Assembly (NCBI GenBank): GCA_016648135.1
Contig: JADDOH010000174.1
Location: 1 to 64,000, forward strand
Direction of reading: 5' to 3'
Origin: Agrypnia vestita
Taxonomy: Eukaryota > Arthropoda > Insecta > Trichoptera > Phryganeidae
Length of the DNA: 64,000 nt
Positions within the stretch are counted from its first letter, which is position 1. Each line of letters opens with the position of its first letter. The notes under the pieces were generated by a model that saw nothing but the letters and a program-made list of their open reading frames with translations, searched no databases and had not been told where the DNA came from. The position numbers were made by a program, and so were the translations under genes. Below, piece by piece: positions 1-11,566 of the stretch.

Positions 1-175
1 TTGTGTTTAATGGGGTATTATGCCGTGTTGTTACGACCTTTCGGGCCGACGTTTCGGATCCCATTGCAGGGTCCATCATCACATCAGCCCTGATGATGGA
101 CCCTGCAATGGGATCCGAAACGTCGGCCCGAAAGGTCGTAACAACACGGCATAATACCCCAGTAAACACAAACTT
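1..175. repeat. Penelope-type inverted terminal repeat, near-perfect palindrome
   Basis: Bases about 4-79 and 92-167 are reverse complements almost throughout, with only a dozen bases between the arms. Each arm carries the block ACGACCTTTCGGGCCGACG. The same block flanks the GIY-YIG endonuclease remnant at 63176-63795. There too the two arms are inverted, but about 470 bp of coding sequence lies between them. This copy therefore looks like the same structure with the coding middle deleted. Penelope-like retroelements are known for such pseudo-LTR arrangements. The outer limits are uncertain because the window starts here. Confidence 0.75.
84..128 (+). ncRNA. Candidate hammerhead ribozyme motif (Penelope type)
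   Basis: The core boxes appear in order: CTGATGA at 90-96, a stem-loop (GGACCC pairing with GGGATCC around TGCAAT, one bulged A), then GAAA at 117-120. ACGT follows at 120-123 and could form a minimal palindromic stem III, with cleavage after C124. AGCC at 86-89 can pair with GGCC at 125-128 as stem I. Minimal hammerheads of this kind are known in Penelope-like elements. Activity is inference. The related copy near 63720 has lost the GAAA box. Confidence 0.45.
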
Positions 176-401
176 GAACAACATTCTTTCTTCCATAATT
201 TGGATGCAACAAACTTGCGTGGGTTATAAAATTAATAATTTTAGTACCATAACATAGTAGAAATTCTTATAACAAAACAATATGAGCTTTGAGTCCAAGT
301 AAAAGGGTCAATAGTAACGTACATACGAGTATTTTAGTATCAGATCCACAGAATAAAGAATAACAAATCAGATCTTTTTCAGAATTGGTCTGGTGTTTGA
401 A

Positions 402-504
402 TCAGTTGTCAGAATCTGAATCGTCGTCACTCTCCTCCGCTACCGAGTGTTTCTTCAGCATAGAGATGACAAATCTCATTAAGTCACTCATTTCCACCAA
501 GAAG
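402..504 (-). CDS. Terminal coding exon of the unidentified gene
   Basis: The acceptor TTTATTTTCAG precedes CTTCTTGG. The exon completes the split codon left by the exon at 2081 and then encodes 33 residues, ending in an acidic tail and a TGA at 402-404. This reading is on the opposite strand to a longer but meaningless open frame. The matching phase is the main support. Confidence 0.7.
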
Positions 505-3500
505 CTGAAAATAAAAATGTTATATGTGTTATATGTTTTTAAAATTCAGAAATGTGAACTTCAACAGTATGCATGTGCCATAAATATTAAAATGATTCAA
601 TCAATAATTACGGAATATTATAATTTGGAATATAGGTAAGTTCACGCAATGTGAAAAAATTGTTTTAAATAAAAAAATACAAAACATTTATTACAATTTT
701 GAAGTTTCTAAGAGGGCTTATCTTTTCCGGGGTCTCAGTGGTTCCTGTTACCTTGAACACCCACCTTAAATATTTTCTTTACCACTCTTTTAACAACCCT
801 TTCTTAATTCAATTCACTGTGCTGTAGACAGATCCGCATTCAATCCTAATTTGTACATTCTTCGCTGACATACTTATATTTTATAGATTTGCTACATGCT
901 AGACATGCTACACTGTCATACTCATATTTTATAGATTTGCAAAGCTTACACCTCTGTGACTGCATTCAATTTTCGTTCTTCTTTTACCAATTCGCCGTTT
1001 CATTTCCATACATTAAGTGTTGGCACCAGAACTTTAGTATCTATATAATAGTGATGTAACGAATACGAATATTCGTATTTGTATTTACCGAATAGTAGAT
1101 ATTTGCCGTTAAATTACGGTTTGTGCACCGTGTATCCGAACACACCTCTATGCACTCCATTATCGGGGATTCCCCTAACATTGAATGAATGGATTTGTTG
1201 AGTTCTCAAGTCGTCAATTGTTACTTGTTTCACAGCACAACATGAGTACTTTCATCTAGTTTCGTTGGGTTATTAATATGGTTACGTGCTCATTTCATGT
1301 AGTTTTTGTTTTGTAATAAGTATTGTTCGTTTCATTTCTGTTGTGTGTAAAAGTGTTAAATCTTATAAAATAATTTCAAATTAAATCTAATAACATGAGT
1401 AAGCGTGAAAAAAGTGATATTTATTTTCGACAGTTGGGAATGTACAAACAAACGGATAAAAGAAATCGTCTAACAACTGAGAAGTTACAAATGTTGTGCT
1501 TTTTTAACAAAAATTTGGTGGTAAATTTTAATTATTAAATCTCTTAGTAAAAAAAGAACAGTGGTGTATTATTTATTGCCTTGTTGAATTATTCGTATTC
1601 GTATTCGCCGAATAGTAGATTTGAAATTCATATTCGTGAAAGTAATATTTGTTTCATCACTAGTATATAACTCTAATATAGTAACATACATTTTCAAAAA
1701 TTATCATCAATATTACACGAATTAAATTATTAAACAGTTGTGATCGCCACATTTCCTTTGAACTGTAACAAAGAATAGCTTTAAAATTAATTTTGACATT
1801 TTACACACATTTCTTTGATCGTTTGATCAGACAGAGATAATATTTCAATCTCCATCACATGGACTTGTAGAAATTTTCATCGCTACCGTAACAGTATATT
1901 TTTACAAAAAATTCTTTTAGCTCGCACTTTATGCCGATTTGCCATTCACTTTACTAGTCTTTTCATGGAGTACTCATTTTCTCGGTGAATTGGATATATG
2001 GTTAGCACAATGAAATGAAATCTGAGTTGAATTAACATTATACTTAAAAGTGCATTCTAGCATTGCATGTGGATACTCACTTTTCTCGGACGGTACAAAA
2101 CACATCCAGCAGACTCATCAACGGAACCAGGATGATGTAGTCTTCTTCCAGAGATATGTGCTTTTTTGTCATTACCTTGACTTGTTGTCCTAAACTGTAC
2201 GATGTCCTTCCAGATTTTTCTATACTCCTGCAATGGAAATATGTAATTACTTACAAAACTGCTTCTTGAGCACACAATATTGTCAACTGTCGGCAATCTA
2301 AGTTGACGGATACTCTTGGTTGCGATTCATAATTGAAATCAGGTTTATATTCCGAGAAGAATTTTTTTTAAATAACTATTTTAGATCGTTTATCATGTCA
2401 AAGGGTCAGAAACTCTGAGAATTTTTTTACCGGTATCTTGAGATATTTCTGTTAGGTTATTTCCGTAATCATGGGTTGCCTGATGCCCTCGGCCGTTATG
2501 AATTTGCGTGCCTTTTCTACACACGTACAAAAACCTCTTATTACATCAGCTAAACCGTCGCATTTATGACTAGTACAAACCTGGAATATTTCCAAGTTCC
2601 GGGTTAGTAACTTGGAGTAGCTAAATACTTTTTCTATAGATAGATTTTTCGAAGTATCTTTCGTAGGGCCGATTGCATCAACTTGGTTTATATTAATCTT
2701 TCGTTTAAACCATCAATTTTTGCCTTTCCTACTAAAAAAAATTCCGTTTTTGTAAAAATCTATGGTTTTTACGAAAGATTACTCTAATACAAAACGGCCC
2801 CTGTGGATTCATATAATTTGTTATAGATTAAATATAATTTAATGTACAAGTTTCACTTCTACAGTATACTTCTAAAATTGCATAATACTTAATTGTTTCA
2901 TTTGAGAAATTCGCCTGATTTTAAAACAGATTGTACATATAACCTAAGTGCCAAAGAAAATATGTTTAGAATACAGAAATATCAAAACCAACCTCATGAT
3001 GCTGCTGACGGTGAATTCATCCTGTATGATGTGATGTTCTCGACCCTCGATCCCACCCTCGGTGCAGCCCACGACGGTGTTGACCAGGGTTCGGTTGCCT
3101 TCCTGGTCCACAATGGATTTGGCTGCTTGCTGAAGAATGACATATGCACCGTCCTTGTAATGCCACACCTCCACAGGGCAGCCTGATACGTCTAAAATGT
3201 ACATATTCTACAAACATCTGACATGTACGCTCAATTTTTTTTTTTTAAATGTTGCATTATATTTAAGGATGTACGATCAGCCAGTTGGAGTCAATATTGT
3301 ATGAAGTTTTTTTCTACGAGATCATTTCATTTTAAGGACTAAGGATAAATAAATTTTAAAAATGTTCAGGTTTGTTGAGATTCTGATGAGATACAGGAGA
3401 ATCCTGCCACCTAGTTGAATGTGTCTCATCAAACTTTCTGTGAGGATCAGTCTGAAGCCATGTATTCACTATGGGACAGAATATTTCATATTCTGCCAGG

Positions 3501-6500
3501 TACATATTTAATATGAAATATTATGCAGGCAGGGCAGAATATGAAATATTAAAATCTGAATAATGTGTTAATTATTGTGATAGGAATATTACGAGAAATA
3601 TCTCTTATTTCGGTTTCTTTTCAAAATATATGCTTAGGAAAAAAGTCATGCATTTTGTTCTCACTGCACGCCCCTGACGAACTCTATCAGGGATGTGTGT
3701 GTGAACATTACAACTGATTTTAAAAATGAATGCTATAATTATTGTAAAAATAGTATAGAATTGTAGAGCATAAGACGTACTATATATTACATTATAGATT
3801 GTACCATAGATTAGATTATATTATAGATTAATATGAAACTCTATCATTATAGAGTGTTCTGCAACAGTGTGTCAAGTCACACTCAACATAAACATATAGA
3901 TCCAAGTTACTTCAAACATAAACAATTTTTTTTTTAATTTTGAGGGTTAAAATATTTTTGCAGTACATTCTAGGGCTGCGATGTTAGGAATTCCTTTATG
4001 TAGTATAATATTGTATCCTCGTTGTAGTATTGTGTAAGACTACTCCCCTGTTTTGAAAATAAATGATATATTCGACATTACAACAAAACTTTTTTAAAAC
4101 CGCAAGCAGCGCTCAACTCAGGCTGCTAAAGCAACCGCCGCGTAACCTATCAAAAGCTATTGGCAAAGGCTGCTTGCTCTCTACTAGTGTAGCATGAGTG
4201 TATATTCAAATCTTGACCTAGTAAAATTTATATTCAGTTGCATTTTTTGTTTTACAAAAATAAATAAAATACAGTGGACCCGCGGTAATCTGGCCCCTGT
4301 CTAATCTGGTCCCCTCTGTAATCGATGTGACTGTTATTATTGAATATTTTTTTGACAATCTTCGCTAATGTAGATAATGCATGATTGAGCAGGTTACAAC
4401 TTGTACGCACCAGTATTGTGCTCGACGCGTAGGTATTAGGTATACAAGATGCAATTAACGCCTTTGAATTTAGTTTGCAGTGGGCTGAAGAGAGTGGTGC
4501 ATCTTACAATGAACTTTTACTTTTGAGAAGACTGAGGGACAAAGCTTTGGTTTCGCGTTTCAACAATGTTAAAGAAAAATAAATTGATTAATATTTTCAT
4601 GCTTCATATTATGATTTTTATTCATAATTTTTGATTATTTTAGTATGTACGTTTGTTTATACACAATTATTTCCTAATGTGAAGTTCTATAGCATTAATA
4701 ACGTTAATTCCATAATAAAACGTAAGCTCTCTAGTGTGTTGTTTAATTTACTAAATTTGACATACATAATGAAGTATGTTTTGTACTTCAGAGTATAACA
4801 TATAAAATCTTGTCATTGGATCTGTAATTTGTCAGATTACAATGTACTCGTTTGTAAAAAATTCCGGACTATAGAGGATATTAAGCAGTACTCTATAATC
4901 CGACAAATTCGATAATACGTCATCGCCCTGCAAAACGTTTGTCGGATTACCGCGGGTTCACTGTAATATGAAGAAATATTTTATTTAAATAATATTAGGT
5001 TAAAATTTAAGGGTTGCGTTATATTCGGATCAATATGGTACAGTTAAATCAAATTAAATAAAAATATTTACCTGCCAAGTCAATGAGCTCCAGTGTATAC
5101 CACGGAAGTTTGGAATCATCACTCAAATCTAAGGAATATTCACTGCTGTTTAAACAAATGTCATCATTTTCAAGGTCATCGACTGTGTAATTAGTCGCAT
5201 TACTGTCCCGGGAAACTGACTTTGTCGTAACATCACCTTTTGCACTCACTTCTGCTCTGTTCTTCTCTCCAGAGCTGTCCCCGGATACAGTGCTCAAAGT
5301 GAAATCCATTGTGTCCAATTTTTCCCTATTCGAATTGCCAAATTTAGCAGACTCGTTGATATTTTTTTCTGAATCCCCGGTATTCGATTCATTTTGAGAC
5401 TTTTCTACGATACTAGAAGAACTGAAAAGGGAGACATCGCTCAACTGGTCTGTGACTTCTTGGATCGAGCTACCGTACGGTTTGTCAATACTCCCGTGTC
5501 GAGGAGGACGTACGGATTTTGTATTACGAAACTGTCCAATAGGTCGCAAAGGAACATTGGTATGTAGGGGTTGCCCATTTATAGGTCGCATATAAAAATT
5601 AGGAGGGTACTGATTGTCGGGCATTCTAGCGCAACCTGGCGGGGAAATGCGCGGTCTGTTTATAGCGTCATTCGGATGAAAGCCCTGCGGATTATACGGA
5701 GGCGGGTAGCCGAATGGCAATCTGTGGTGATTGAAGTCCGGGTAGCCGGAGGGCGCTCGGGACAAATCTGGGTAGCCGGGAGGTACCCCAGACATGTGCG
5801 GATAGTCAGAATAATGGGGCGGCATTCTGTGCAATCCCGGGTAGCCGGGCGGTACTCTAACCATGTCCAAGTAGGGGAGTGGCCCTCTAGCGAAGTCCGG
5901 GTAGGGGGATGACACTCCAGGCATATCAAAGTAGCCGGGCGGCATTCTGGCCTGTTCCGGATAGTTATGCATGTATTGATTCATTACAAAATTAGTATTC
6001 ATATATCCGTACGATGGGTGCGGGTACTGAACATGGGATTCGTTGTTATTATACATGGAGCGTGGTATACCATTCCTCAAATTGGACAGTCTGACAATTT
6101 CCCGTATTTCGGGATCCAAATTGGGTCGCACGTCTAAAAAGTCATCGACACTTTGAACACTAACATTGTCAAAGTGTGATTTACCTTCAAAGTGTTCGGT
6201 TACCAACACTGGGATCGGTTGACTGTCTAGATCCGACTGAACACTAGCATTGTCAAAGTGCGATTTATCTTCAAAGTGTTCGGTCACCAACACCGGGACC
6301 GGTTGACTGTCTAGATCCGACTGAACGCTTACATCATCACACTCCTCCGCAGTCTTCTCTCGGTGTTGATTGTTCATATTCAATTGAATTTTTATTTCAT
6401 CACATTCTTTTACTGTCTTTGCTATTTGTCGCCGGTTAGGCAATTCTGAGGTTGTTTGAATGTCATTATCGTGTGGCTGACATCCATCATCGGATAGTCC

Positions 6501-6665
6501 CCGCAATTTCAACAGAGACTGGTAAGAGCTCAGAGGAACGTTCCCTTCTGTAACTTGGCTTACTGTCACATCCTTCGACACTTCGTATTCATTTTTGGGC
6601 TCCTCCTCGTTGGCACATATTCCATTTTCTAGATCATCGAAAGTCGGGAGCAAGTAGAGTGTCAT
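402..6665 (-). CDS. Unidentified multi-exon protein gene, Pro/Gly/Tyr-rich with acidic tail (3' part)
   Basis: Four exons (6665-5072, 3191-2993, 2227-2081, 504-402) have GT and AG borders, and their phases match across all three junctions, giving about 680 residues ending at a TGA. The first 230 residues are acidic and Ser/Thr-rich, with a duplicated segment (DLDSQPxPVLVTEHFE occurs twice). Residues about 230-370 are rich in Pro, Gly and Tyr with repeated PPGYPD-like units, suggesting a disordered region. The last 150 residues look folded (VEVWHYKDGAYVILQQ, then EEDYIILVPLMSLLD) and end in EESDDDSDSDN. I do not recognise a family. Acceptor-like sequence directly precedes the ATG at 6665, so at least one more 5' exon is likely; an alternative is a start at 6716. 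No upstream exon was recognised. Confidence 0.7.
505..1048. other. AT-rich intron sequence, nothing recognised
   Basis: This is the right-hand part of the last intron of the unidentified gene, up to the hAT remnant. A 30-bp direct repeat (catacttatattttatagatttgc-like) occurs twice around 868-940. No coding signal was seen. Confidence 0.5.
1049..1662 (+). mobile_element. Non-autonomous hAT transposon remnant
   Basis: The ends are inverted (TAGTGATG and CATCACTA), and the sub-ends share inverted ATTCG-rich runs. The flanks CTATATAA and GTATATAA form an 8-bp target duplication with one mismatch, the size hAT elements make. Inside, around 1395-1525, the plus strand reads RNRLTTEKLQMLCFFNKNL, which resembles the C-terminal dimerisation end of hAT transposases. 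The rest of the transposase is gone. It lies in the last intron of the unidentified gene. Confidence 0.75.
1663..2080. other. Intron sequence, nothing recognised
   Basis: AT-rich DNA between the hAT remnant and the exon ending at 2081. No gene or clear repeat was seen. Confidence 0.5.
2081..2227 (-). CDS. Coding exon of the unidentified gene
   Basis: The exon is bordered by the acceptor CCATTGCAG and the donor GTGAGT. Entering in phase 2 it reads SIEKSGRTSYSLGQQ and onward with no stop, and it leaves in phase 2 to match the exon at 504. The frame that opens longest on this strand is a different one and does not fit the neighbouring exons. Confidence 0.7.
2228..2992. other. Intron, nothing recognised
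   Basis: AT-rich intron of the unidentified gene, with poly-T runs. A short similarity to 55225-55260 (the words TTTTTGTAAAAATCTATG) suggests an old interspersed repeat near 2740-2770. Confidence 0.4.
2993..3191 (-). CDS. Coding exon of the unidentified gene
   Basis: Of the possible acceptors, ACATTTTAG before ACGTATC keeps the frame open from the upstream exon (phase 1 in). An alternative acceptor 15 bases upstream leads to a stop. The exon reads DVSGCPVEVWHYKDG and continues to a donor at 2992 (phase 2 out). It contains two cysteines and no recognised motif. Confidence 0.7.
3192..4271. other. Intron with fragments of two MITE families
   Basis: At 3450-3490 the sequence AGCCATGTATTCACTATGGG matches one end of the Harbinger element at 55698. 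At about 3545-3676 the sequence ends in CACTGCACGCCCCTG, matching one end of the hAT MITEs at 7086 and 44372. No second end was found for either. The remaining sequence is AT-rich and unassigned. Confidence 0.5.
4272..4963 (+). mobile_element. Tigger/pogo-type transposon remnant
   Basis: The inverted ends (CAGTGGACCCGCGGTAATC and its near complement at 4940-4963) are flanked by TA, the target duplication of the Tc1/mariner group. Around 4445-4580 the plus strand reads LQWAEESGASYNELLLLRRL. This resembles the C-terminal end of Tigger transposases. The catalytic part is missing. The element lies in an intron of the unidentified gene. Confidence 0.8.
5072..6665 (-). CDS. Large exon of the unidentified gene
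   Basis: This exon is 1594 bases, open throughout, with acceptor TTTCATTGCAG and donor GTAAAT. It carries the acidic N-terminal stretch, a twice-repeated 34-residue segment, and a Pro/Gly/Tyr-rich tract with about eight PGYPD-like units. Only two cysteines are visible before the tract. The repeat tract gives long spurious frames on both strands. Confidence 0.75.
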
Positions 6666-6716
6666 CTGCAATGAAACCCAAAAATCCAAATTGAGCAAGG
6701 CATAAGTCATAGACAT

Positions 6717-7085
6717 TCTGATTGGGAAAATGTTTTATTATCCATATGACACTGCTTTTCAACTATTTGGATTTTTATTAGGTTTCATTGATCAAATAAA
6801 ACAATTGTTGGTTTTGCAAAATTTTATTTTTTTATGAATTAACAGAATCATTTTTGACAAAACACATTTCCCAAACAAAATGAAAATTGGAACAGCAAAA
6901 TAAATATACTGCCAGAGAAAAAATAAATTGTTATCAAATACAACTTTAAATTAAAATTTTATATAATTTTTTGTACAAAATTAACTCCACATTTACTTAA
7001 AACATATTGTACATTAAAACCAACAGACATTGTTTAAATATGTATATTTATATTGAATTGCGTGATAGTTTTAAATACTATTGAA
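6717..7085. other. AT-rich DNA, nothing recognised
   Basis: Intron or upstream sequence of the unidentified gene. No coding or repeat signal was seen. Confidence 0.4.
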
Positions 7086-7313
7086 CAGGGGCGTGCGGTG
7101 GGAGCATTGCAGCATGACTTTTATGTAACCAATTATTTGAAAAAAAAAATCAGAATACAACATATATTTCGCAATATTTCTGTCACAATTGTTATCATAG
7201 TATTTATATTTTGATATATCATAAAAATCTGTAGTATAAATATTTAATTTCTATTTTTTTTCGTATATGTTGTAAAAAAAATCACGCTTCAATGTTCCCA
7301 CTGCACGCGCCTG
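7086..7313. mobile_element. hAT MITE with 8-bp target duplication
   Basis: A 228-bp element with inverted ends (CAGGGGCGTGCGGTGGGAGC and its near complement). It is flanked by perfect 8-bp direct repeats CTATTGAA. It has no coding capacity and is the same family as 44372-44634. Confidence 0.85.
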
Positions 7314-8229
7314 CTATTGAAGGACTAAAAATTTTATTGAAAATGTTTACAAGCAAGGTGTTATAAAACTTAAATTTTTTATTATTATAGCATCCTTAAA
7401 CATACTTCACAAACTATGGTTCTAATTTTTAAAAATAATTTCTACTAAATATAATTTTAATGCCTCATAAATGGTCCAACAGAACAATTGTGGGGTGTAA
7501 AAGCAAGGGCAGCAATATAAAAAAAAAAAAAATTGAACACAATGATCGAGGATTACCAATTTATAATGTACTGAATTTGAGATTTTATAAGAAACATAGT
7601 CTATAAATTTATAGGAAACATGTTTTTGGAGGGGATAGATGCATAAAATTTAGAATTCAGTACATTTTAAATTAGTAATCCTTAACATTTTTTTATTTTT
7701 TGTATATTGCTGTGCCCTGTGGTGCCTTTGCTTTTATACCTCTCAACAATATGGCACTTAGCTGTTTAATAATGTTTTTATTTAGAATACAATAATATTT
7801 TTGACAATGTCTGTAATATAAACAGCAAACATAGACATGTCAAGACATCTGTCAACATTGACAAAGTAACAGTGTTATATAATAGAGGTCAAGACATAAT
7901 TGTTATGAAGTATTCCATCTTGAGAATAGACAGGATTACAAGATGTAAGGATAATTTATTTATTCTGATAATATAAAAATTGTGAGAAGAAACAAACATC
8001 CTGGAGAATGCTGAGATAATGAGGACCAAAGCTCCATAAACAATATGGAGCTGTCAAGTACTGGTAATTTTAAATTCATTGTACTAATAAAGCTACTATT
8101 AATATACTAGATTATGATGCTAAAACTTGTTGTGTGATAATTGTTCCCCATTTCTCTGCCATGGTTACCTCAATGTTAAAATGTCGGCAGACGTGATGTC
8201 TTCCTACTGATATATATATATATATGTGA
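7314..8229. other. AT-rich DNA, nothing recognised
   Basis: No gene was seen. A (TA)n run lies at 8211-8225, directly before the Penelope remnant. Confidence 0.4.
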
Positions 8230-8990
8230 GTTACCGAAAGGTTGACCCGGGTACTAAGAAAGAAAAATATTAGAACAGTCTTTGGAACGGACCGCAAAAT
8301 TGGGGATATATTGTGTAAACCAGTAGACAGGCCGCCAAACGAACACATGGGCGTATATTCTATCCCATGCAAAGATTGCCCACAAACATATTATGGCATG
8401 AGCAATCGCAGAATATCGCATCGTATTTCGGAACACGAACTGGATATAAAAAACAAGAAAACTACCTCGACCCTAGCGATGCACACTATGACCGAAGGAC
8501 ATCGCATAGATTTCGAAAATGCACGGACAATTGCAAAACTATCGAATAACACACACCGTATACTCAGAGAGGCCCTAGAAATTCACAAACACGATTTATC
8601 CATGAACACAAGAGACGATGCCAAGAGATTACCTGCTACATATCATACAGTGATTAACAAAACAAAATATAAAAGTGAATCAAATGTAGAAAATAAAAAT
8701 AAAAACATTAAACGAAATGTCGACAACCCTAGCACGGGTAAAACTAACAATTATAATAGAACAATCAGTCCAACGCCCCCCCCCAGTAATCAGAAAAGGG
8801 AAAGTAATTAGCCCGCCCCCGCGTTCGCCACCATTACCACCACCCCTACGGCGAAGTCAGTGAAATCGAATAGTTTTCTCTCAACTGTCAGAGAGACCAG
8901 CTTGAGAATGGTTATCCCAGTGTAACCGAAATATAGCGCAAAAATAAAATATTTTTACAAATCCGCGAAGTTCCTGAAAAATAACCTTTT
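8230..8990 (+). mobile_element. Penelope-like element, GIY-YIG endonuclease end
   Basis: An open frame (8242-8811) encodes GVYSIPCKDCPQTYYGMSN, the pattern of the GIY-YIG endonuclease domain of Penelope-like retroelements (Y...Y spacing, Cys pair). EALEIHKH follows, a usual C-terminal feature. The reverse transcriptase part is absent to the left. After the stop, GGTTA (8910-8914) and TAACC (8922-8926) enclose a loop and are followed by GAAA, a weak echo of the hammerhead-like 3' structures of these elements. A (TA)n run at 9000 may be the tail. Confidence 0.8.
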
Positions 8991-9263
8991 CATAATGTAT
9001 ATATATATATATATATAAATTTAAATAAGTAAGAGTGATTTTTTGATAACACTGATGACGGTAGAGCCATTCATCACTAGATTAACAAAAGTATCATTCA
9101 TTTACTCATTAACATTGTCGCGACCCAAATTGTGTACGAAAAATCGCGATCCTCGCTGACCGGTGATTTCGCAGATGTGGTCGCCTTCACGCTGGTGCCG
9201 GAATAAATAATGAAAAAATACGTACCTACCCGCTTGTTTGTTGCTTGTTGCTTTTTTCCACAG

Positions 9264-9358
9264 CTCGACCCCCAGTTTATGGGACTAGACGAAACTTTAT
9301 TAGATGATGGGCTACCAATCGAGAAAGTTTTTATGGTACCAAAGGTTGGTTCATTATA
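9264..9358 (+). pseudogene. Exon-like fragment of unknown origin
   Basis: A splice-acceptor-like TTTTTTCCACAG is followed by an open frame reading DPQFMGLDETLLDDGLP and onward, with coding-like composition. The frame is cut by the Tigger-type end at 9359. I cannot identify it. It could be a captured host exon or part of an element. Confidence 0.3.
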
Positions 9359-9720
9359 CAGTGAAACTCGCTTAATAAATTCACTTTTAATAAGTTCTCC
9401 CGCTAAATAAGTTTAAATTCTGCAGTCCCGAAAAAGTCCCATATAAATCTGATATTTTTTTAGGCTTAATACGTTTCCCGCTTATTTTCGTTTCTCGCCT
9501 AAGTAGTGCTAATATTTTTAGCTGAACTCAATTTATTCATACAAATAAATCTTTATAATACATTTTTCGAAGAGGAAATTTTGTTAAATATTCCTAAAAA
9601 TTAAAAATGGGCGCAATAAAAATTAAGTGGTTTTGGCAGTGTCACAAAGTTCTAGCTGCTGAAAAAACCCTGCAGTGTTTGAATAGGCTAATAAAACAAT
9701 TAACCCAAATAAATCTCAAA
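9359..9720. mobile_element. Fragment of Tigger-type element (same family as 52505-54537)
   Basis: It starts CAGTGAAACTCGCTTAATAA after a TA. For about 350 bases it closely matches the reverse complement of the right end of the element at 52505-54537. Only one end is present. Confidence 0.75.
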
Positions 9721-9859
9721 ATTCACAAAATGGGCAGCTTACAATAGATAATTCTTGCAGAGCCATAAAAGTAGTTTGACAAAAACTGTATTATTTGAAA
9801 AGGCGAGACAATAAAAATTAATCCCCAATATAAACAAAGAATGCTTGGCTTTCAAATAT

Positions 9860-11566
9860 ACTCCTATAATACTCCCACATTTGTGATTGTGGGTGGTTAC
9901 GAAAAATTAAATTAAGATTCATTATTTTAACACAGACTTAAATTATACAAGGGCAGGTTAGAATTTAATGATAAGGAAGGTAGCAGGCAAGTTGGAAGAA
10001 ATAACATTGTTTATACGTATACTATTAATTTTATAATGTTGCATTTTAAGTTTTATATTGCTACACTCTACATAATATTGTAAAAGCCCACCAGGGCGTT
10101 GGTTGATGAATAAATATAAAAATTAAATGAAATAAATAAGTGTGATGACGATGATGTTTTAGTTTACTTTAATTTATATTTAAATTATATAGCGTATTAT
10201 GTGTAATGATGATAAGATTAAATTAAATTTATGTTGTATGTGTTGTGTTACGATTATAAGAAATATTATGATGGTTTTATATTGCTATATTCTATACTTT
10301 ATTGTAAAAGCCCACCGGGGCATTGATTAATAAAAAATAAATAAATTAAATAATTGTGATGACGATTATTAGTGTTAGTTTAATTTTGATTTAAATTTAA
10401 ATTATGTAGCGTATTATGTGTAGGTTAAATTTAAATTATGTATTATAATATGACGAATGATTACAAGATTAAAATTTAAGTTATGTTTTATGTTTTGTGT
10501 TACGATTGTAAGAAATATTATGATGGTCTTAGTTATAATAATTACTGTAATTTTAAGTGGACTAATTATAAGGAAATTATTATTGTAATATGTATGTACA
10601 TAGTTGTAATATTTGCTGTACGTAGATATAAGTGACTTTACCCAAAAATTTGGCCTACATTTGTCTAGGCCAGATAGGTAGATCGGGTTTCAAGAAGGGG
10701 CTGGGCGATCTATTACAACCAACGTATACTCACAAATCCAATCAGATCCCGGAGATCCAATCAGATGGAGGTGAGAAACTCCCTCCAGGTACATCCCAAA
10801 AACGGAGAGGATATAATGCCTGGCGCAGCCCCAGAGCGGACGAGTTGGTTAGAAATTTCTGTGAGAGAAGTACGTCAGGGAGTTTTGCGGGGAGTTCTGA
10901 GAGGAGAAGAGTGACGAGGGCAGTCGGCAAGACGCGTTGCGATGCCGCGATAACGAACAGGAAAACCGGCGAGTGGTGCACGTCGATGGGAGCAGACGAA
11001 GAGTGAAGAAGCAACGAAGAGTGAAGAAGCAACGAAGGGCTAGCAGGTGGACTGAGTAGCTTTCTTAGGGCCCGGAAAGACAAGAGAAACCGGAATAGAA
11101 GCAGAAACGACGACGCCAGGTGGAGACTGCAGTGACCATCAGGAGCCATCGTCACTGGGCAGTGAGGGCGTGACGGTGTGCTGAGCAGACGACACACGGA
11201 AGCGACGAGAACTTCGTGTTGAGACGCCGCACCGAAGGACACAACTCGCTCCAGGATAGTTAAGGTAGGTAAGGTAAAATATTCTTTAAGTATTCAACCC
11301 TACTTGTCTTAAATTCATGTCTAAATTTTTCGATATTTGTATATATATATTTTATTGTTTTTGTGTTCTATTGTATTTCCAACCTGCCCAAATATTTTTG
11401 TGTAAATAAATTAGAGTCAATTGGTTTCAGCGAGTCTTATTTTCCCTCTCCGCTTCCTCATCTTGTGGCTAGAATACCTTTTATTATTAAAATAAAACAC
11501 AAGTGACCGATCGCATTTTTTCCGCGGAGCGGATAAAAATAAGCCGATCCGCGTCAATGTCAAAAA
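9860..11566 (+). repeat. Large dispersed repeat, copy 1
   Basis: Closely matched by 15505-17204 and in part by 23540-23778 and 24100-24290. It contains two internal copies (near 10060-10130 and 10280-10345) of a segment with GTAAAAGCCCACC and AATAAA-rich tails, like the 3' end of a non-LTR element. It then has a GC-rich part (10632-11250) and a poly(A)-signal-like AATAAATTAGAGTCAATTGG. The shared right boundary is a short motif ending GCGTCAA. No conserved protein was seen; the open frames here differ between copies. A non-autonomous retroelement is my best guess. Confidence 0.55.

Noticed and set aside
2057..2296. 79-residue minus frame read as the protein
   Set aside because: It runs through both splice sites; the phase imposed by neighbouring exons selects another frame.
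5571..5929. Long plus- and minus-strand frames in the repeat tract
   Set aside because: They are shadows of the Pro/Gly/Tyr repeat in the correct minus-strand frame.
10742..11242. 166-residue minus frame in the large repeat
   Set aside because: The second copy of the repeat does not preserve it; it reflects GC-rich composition.
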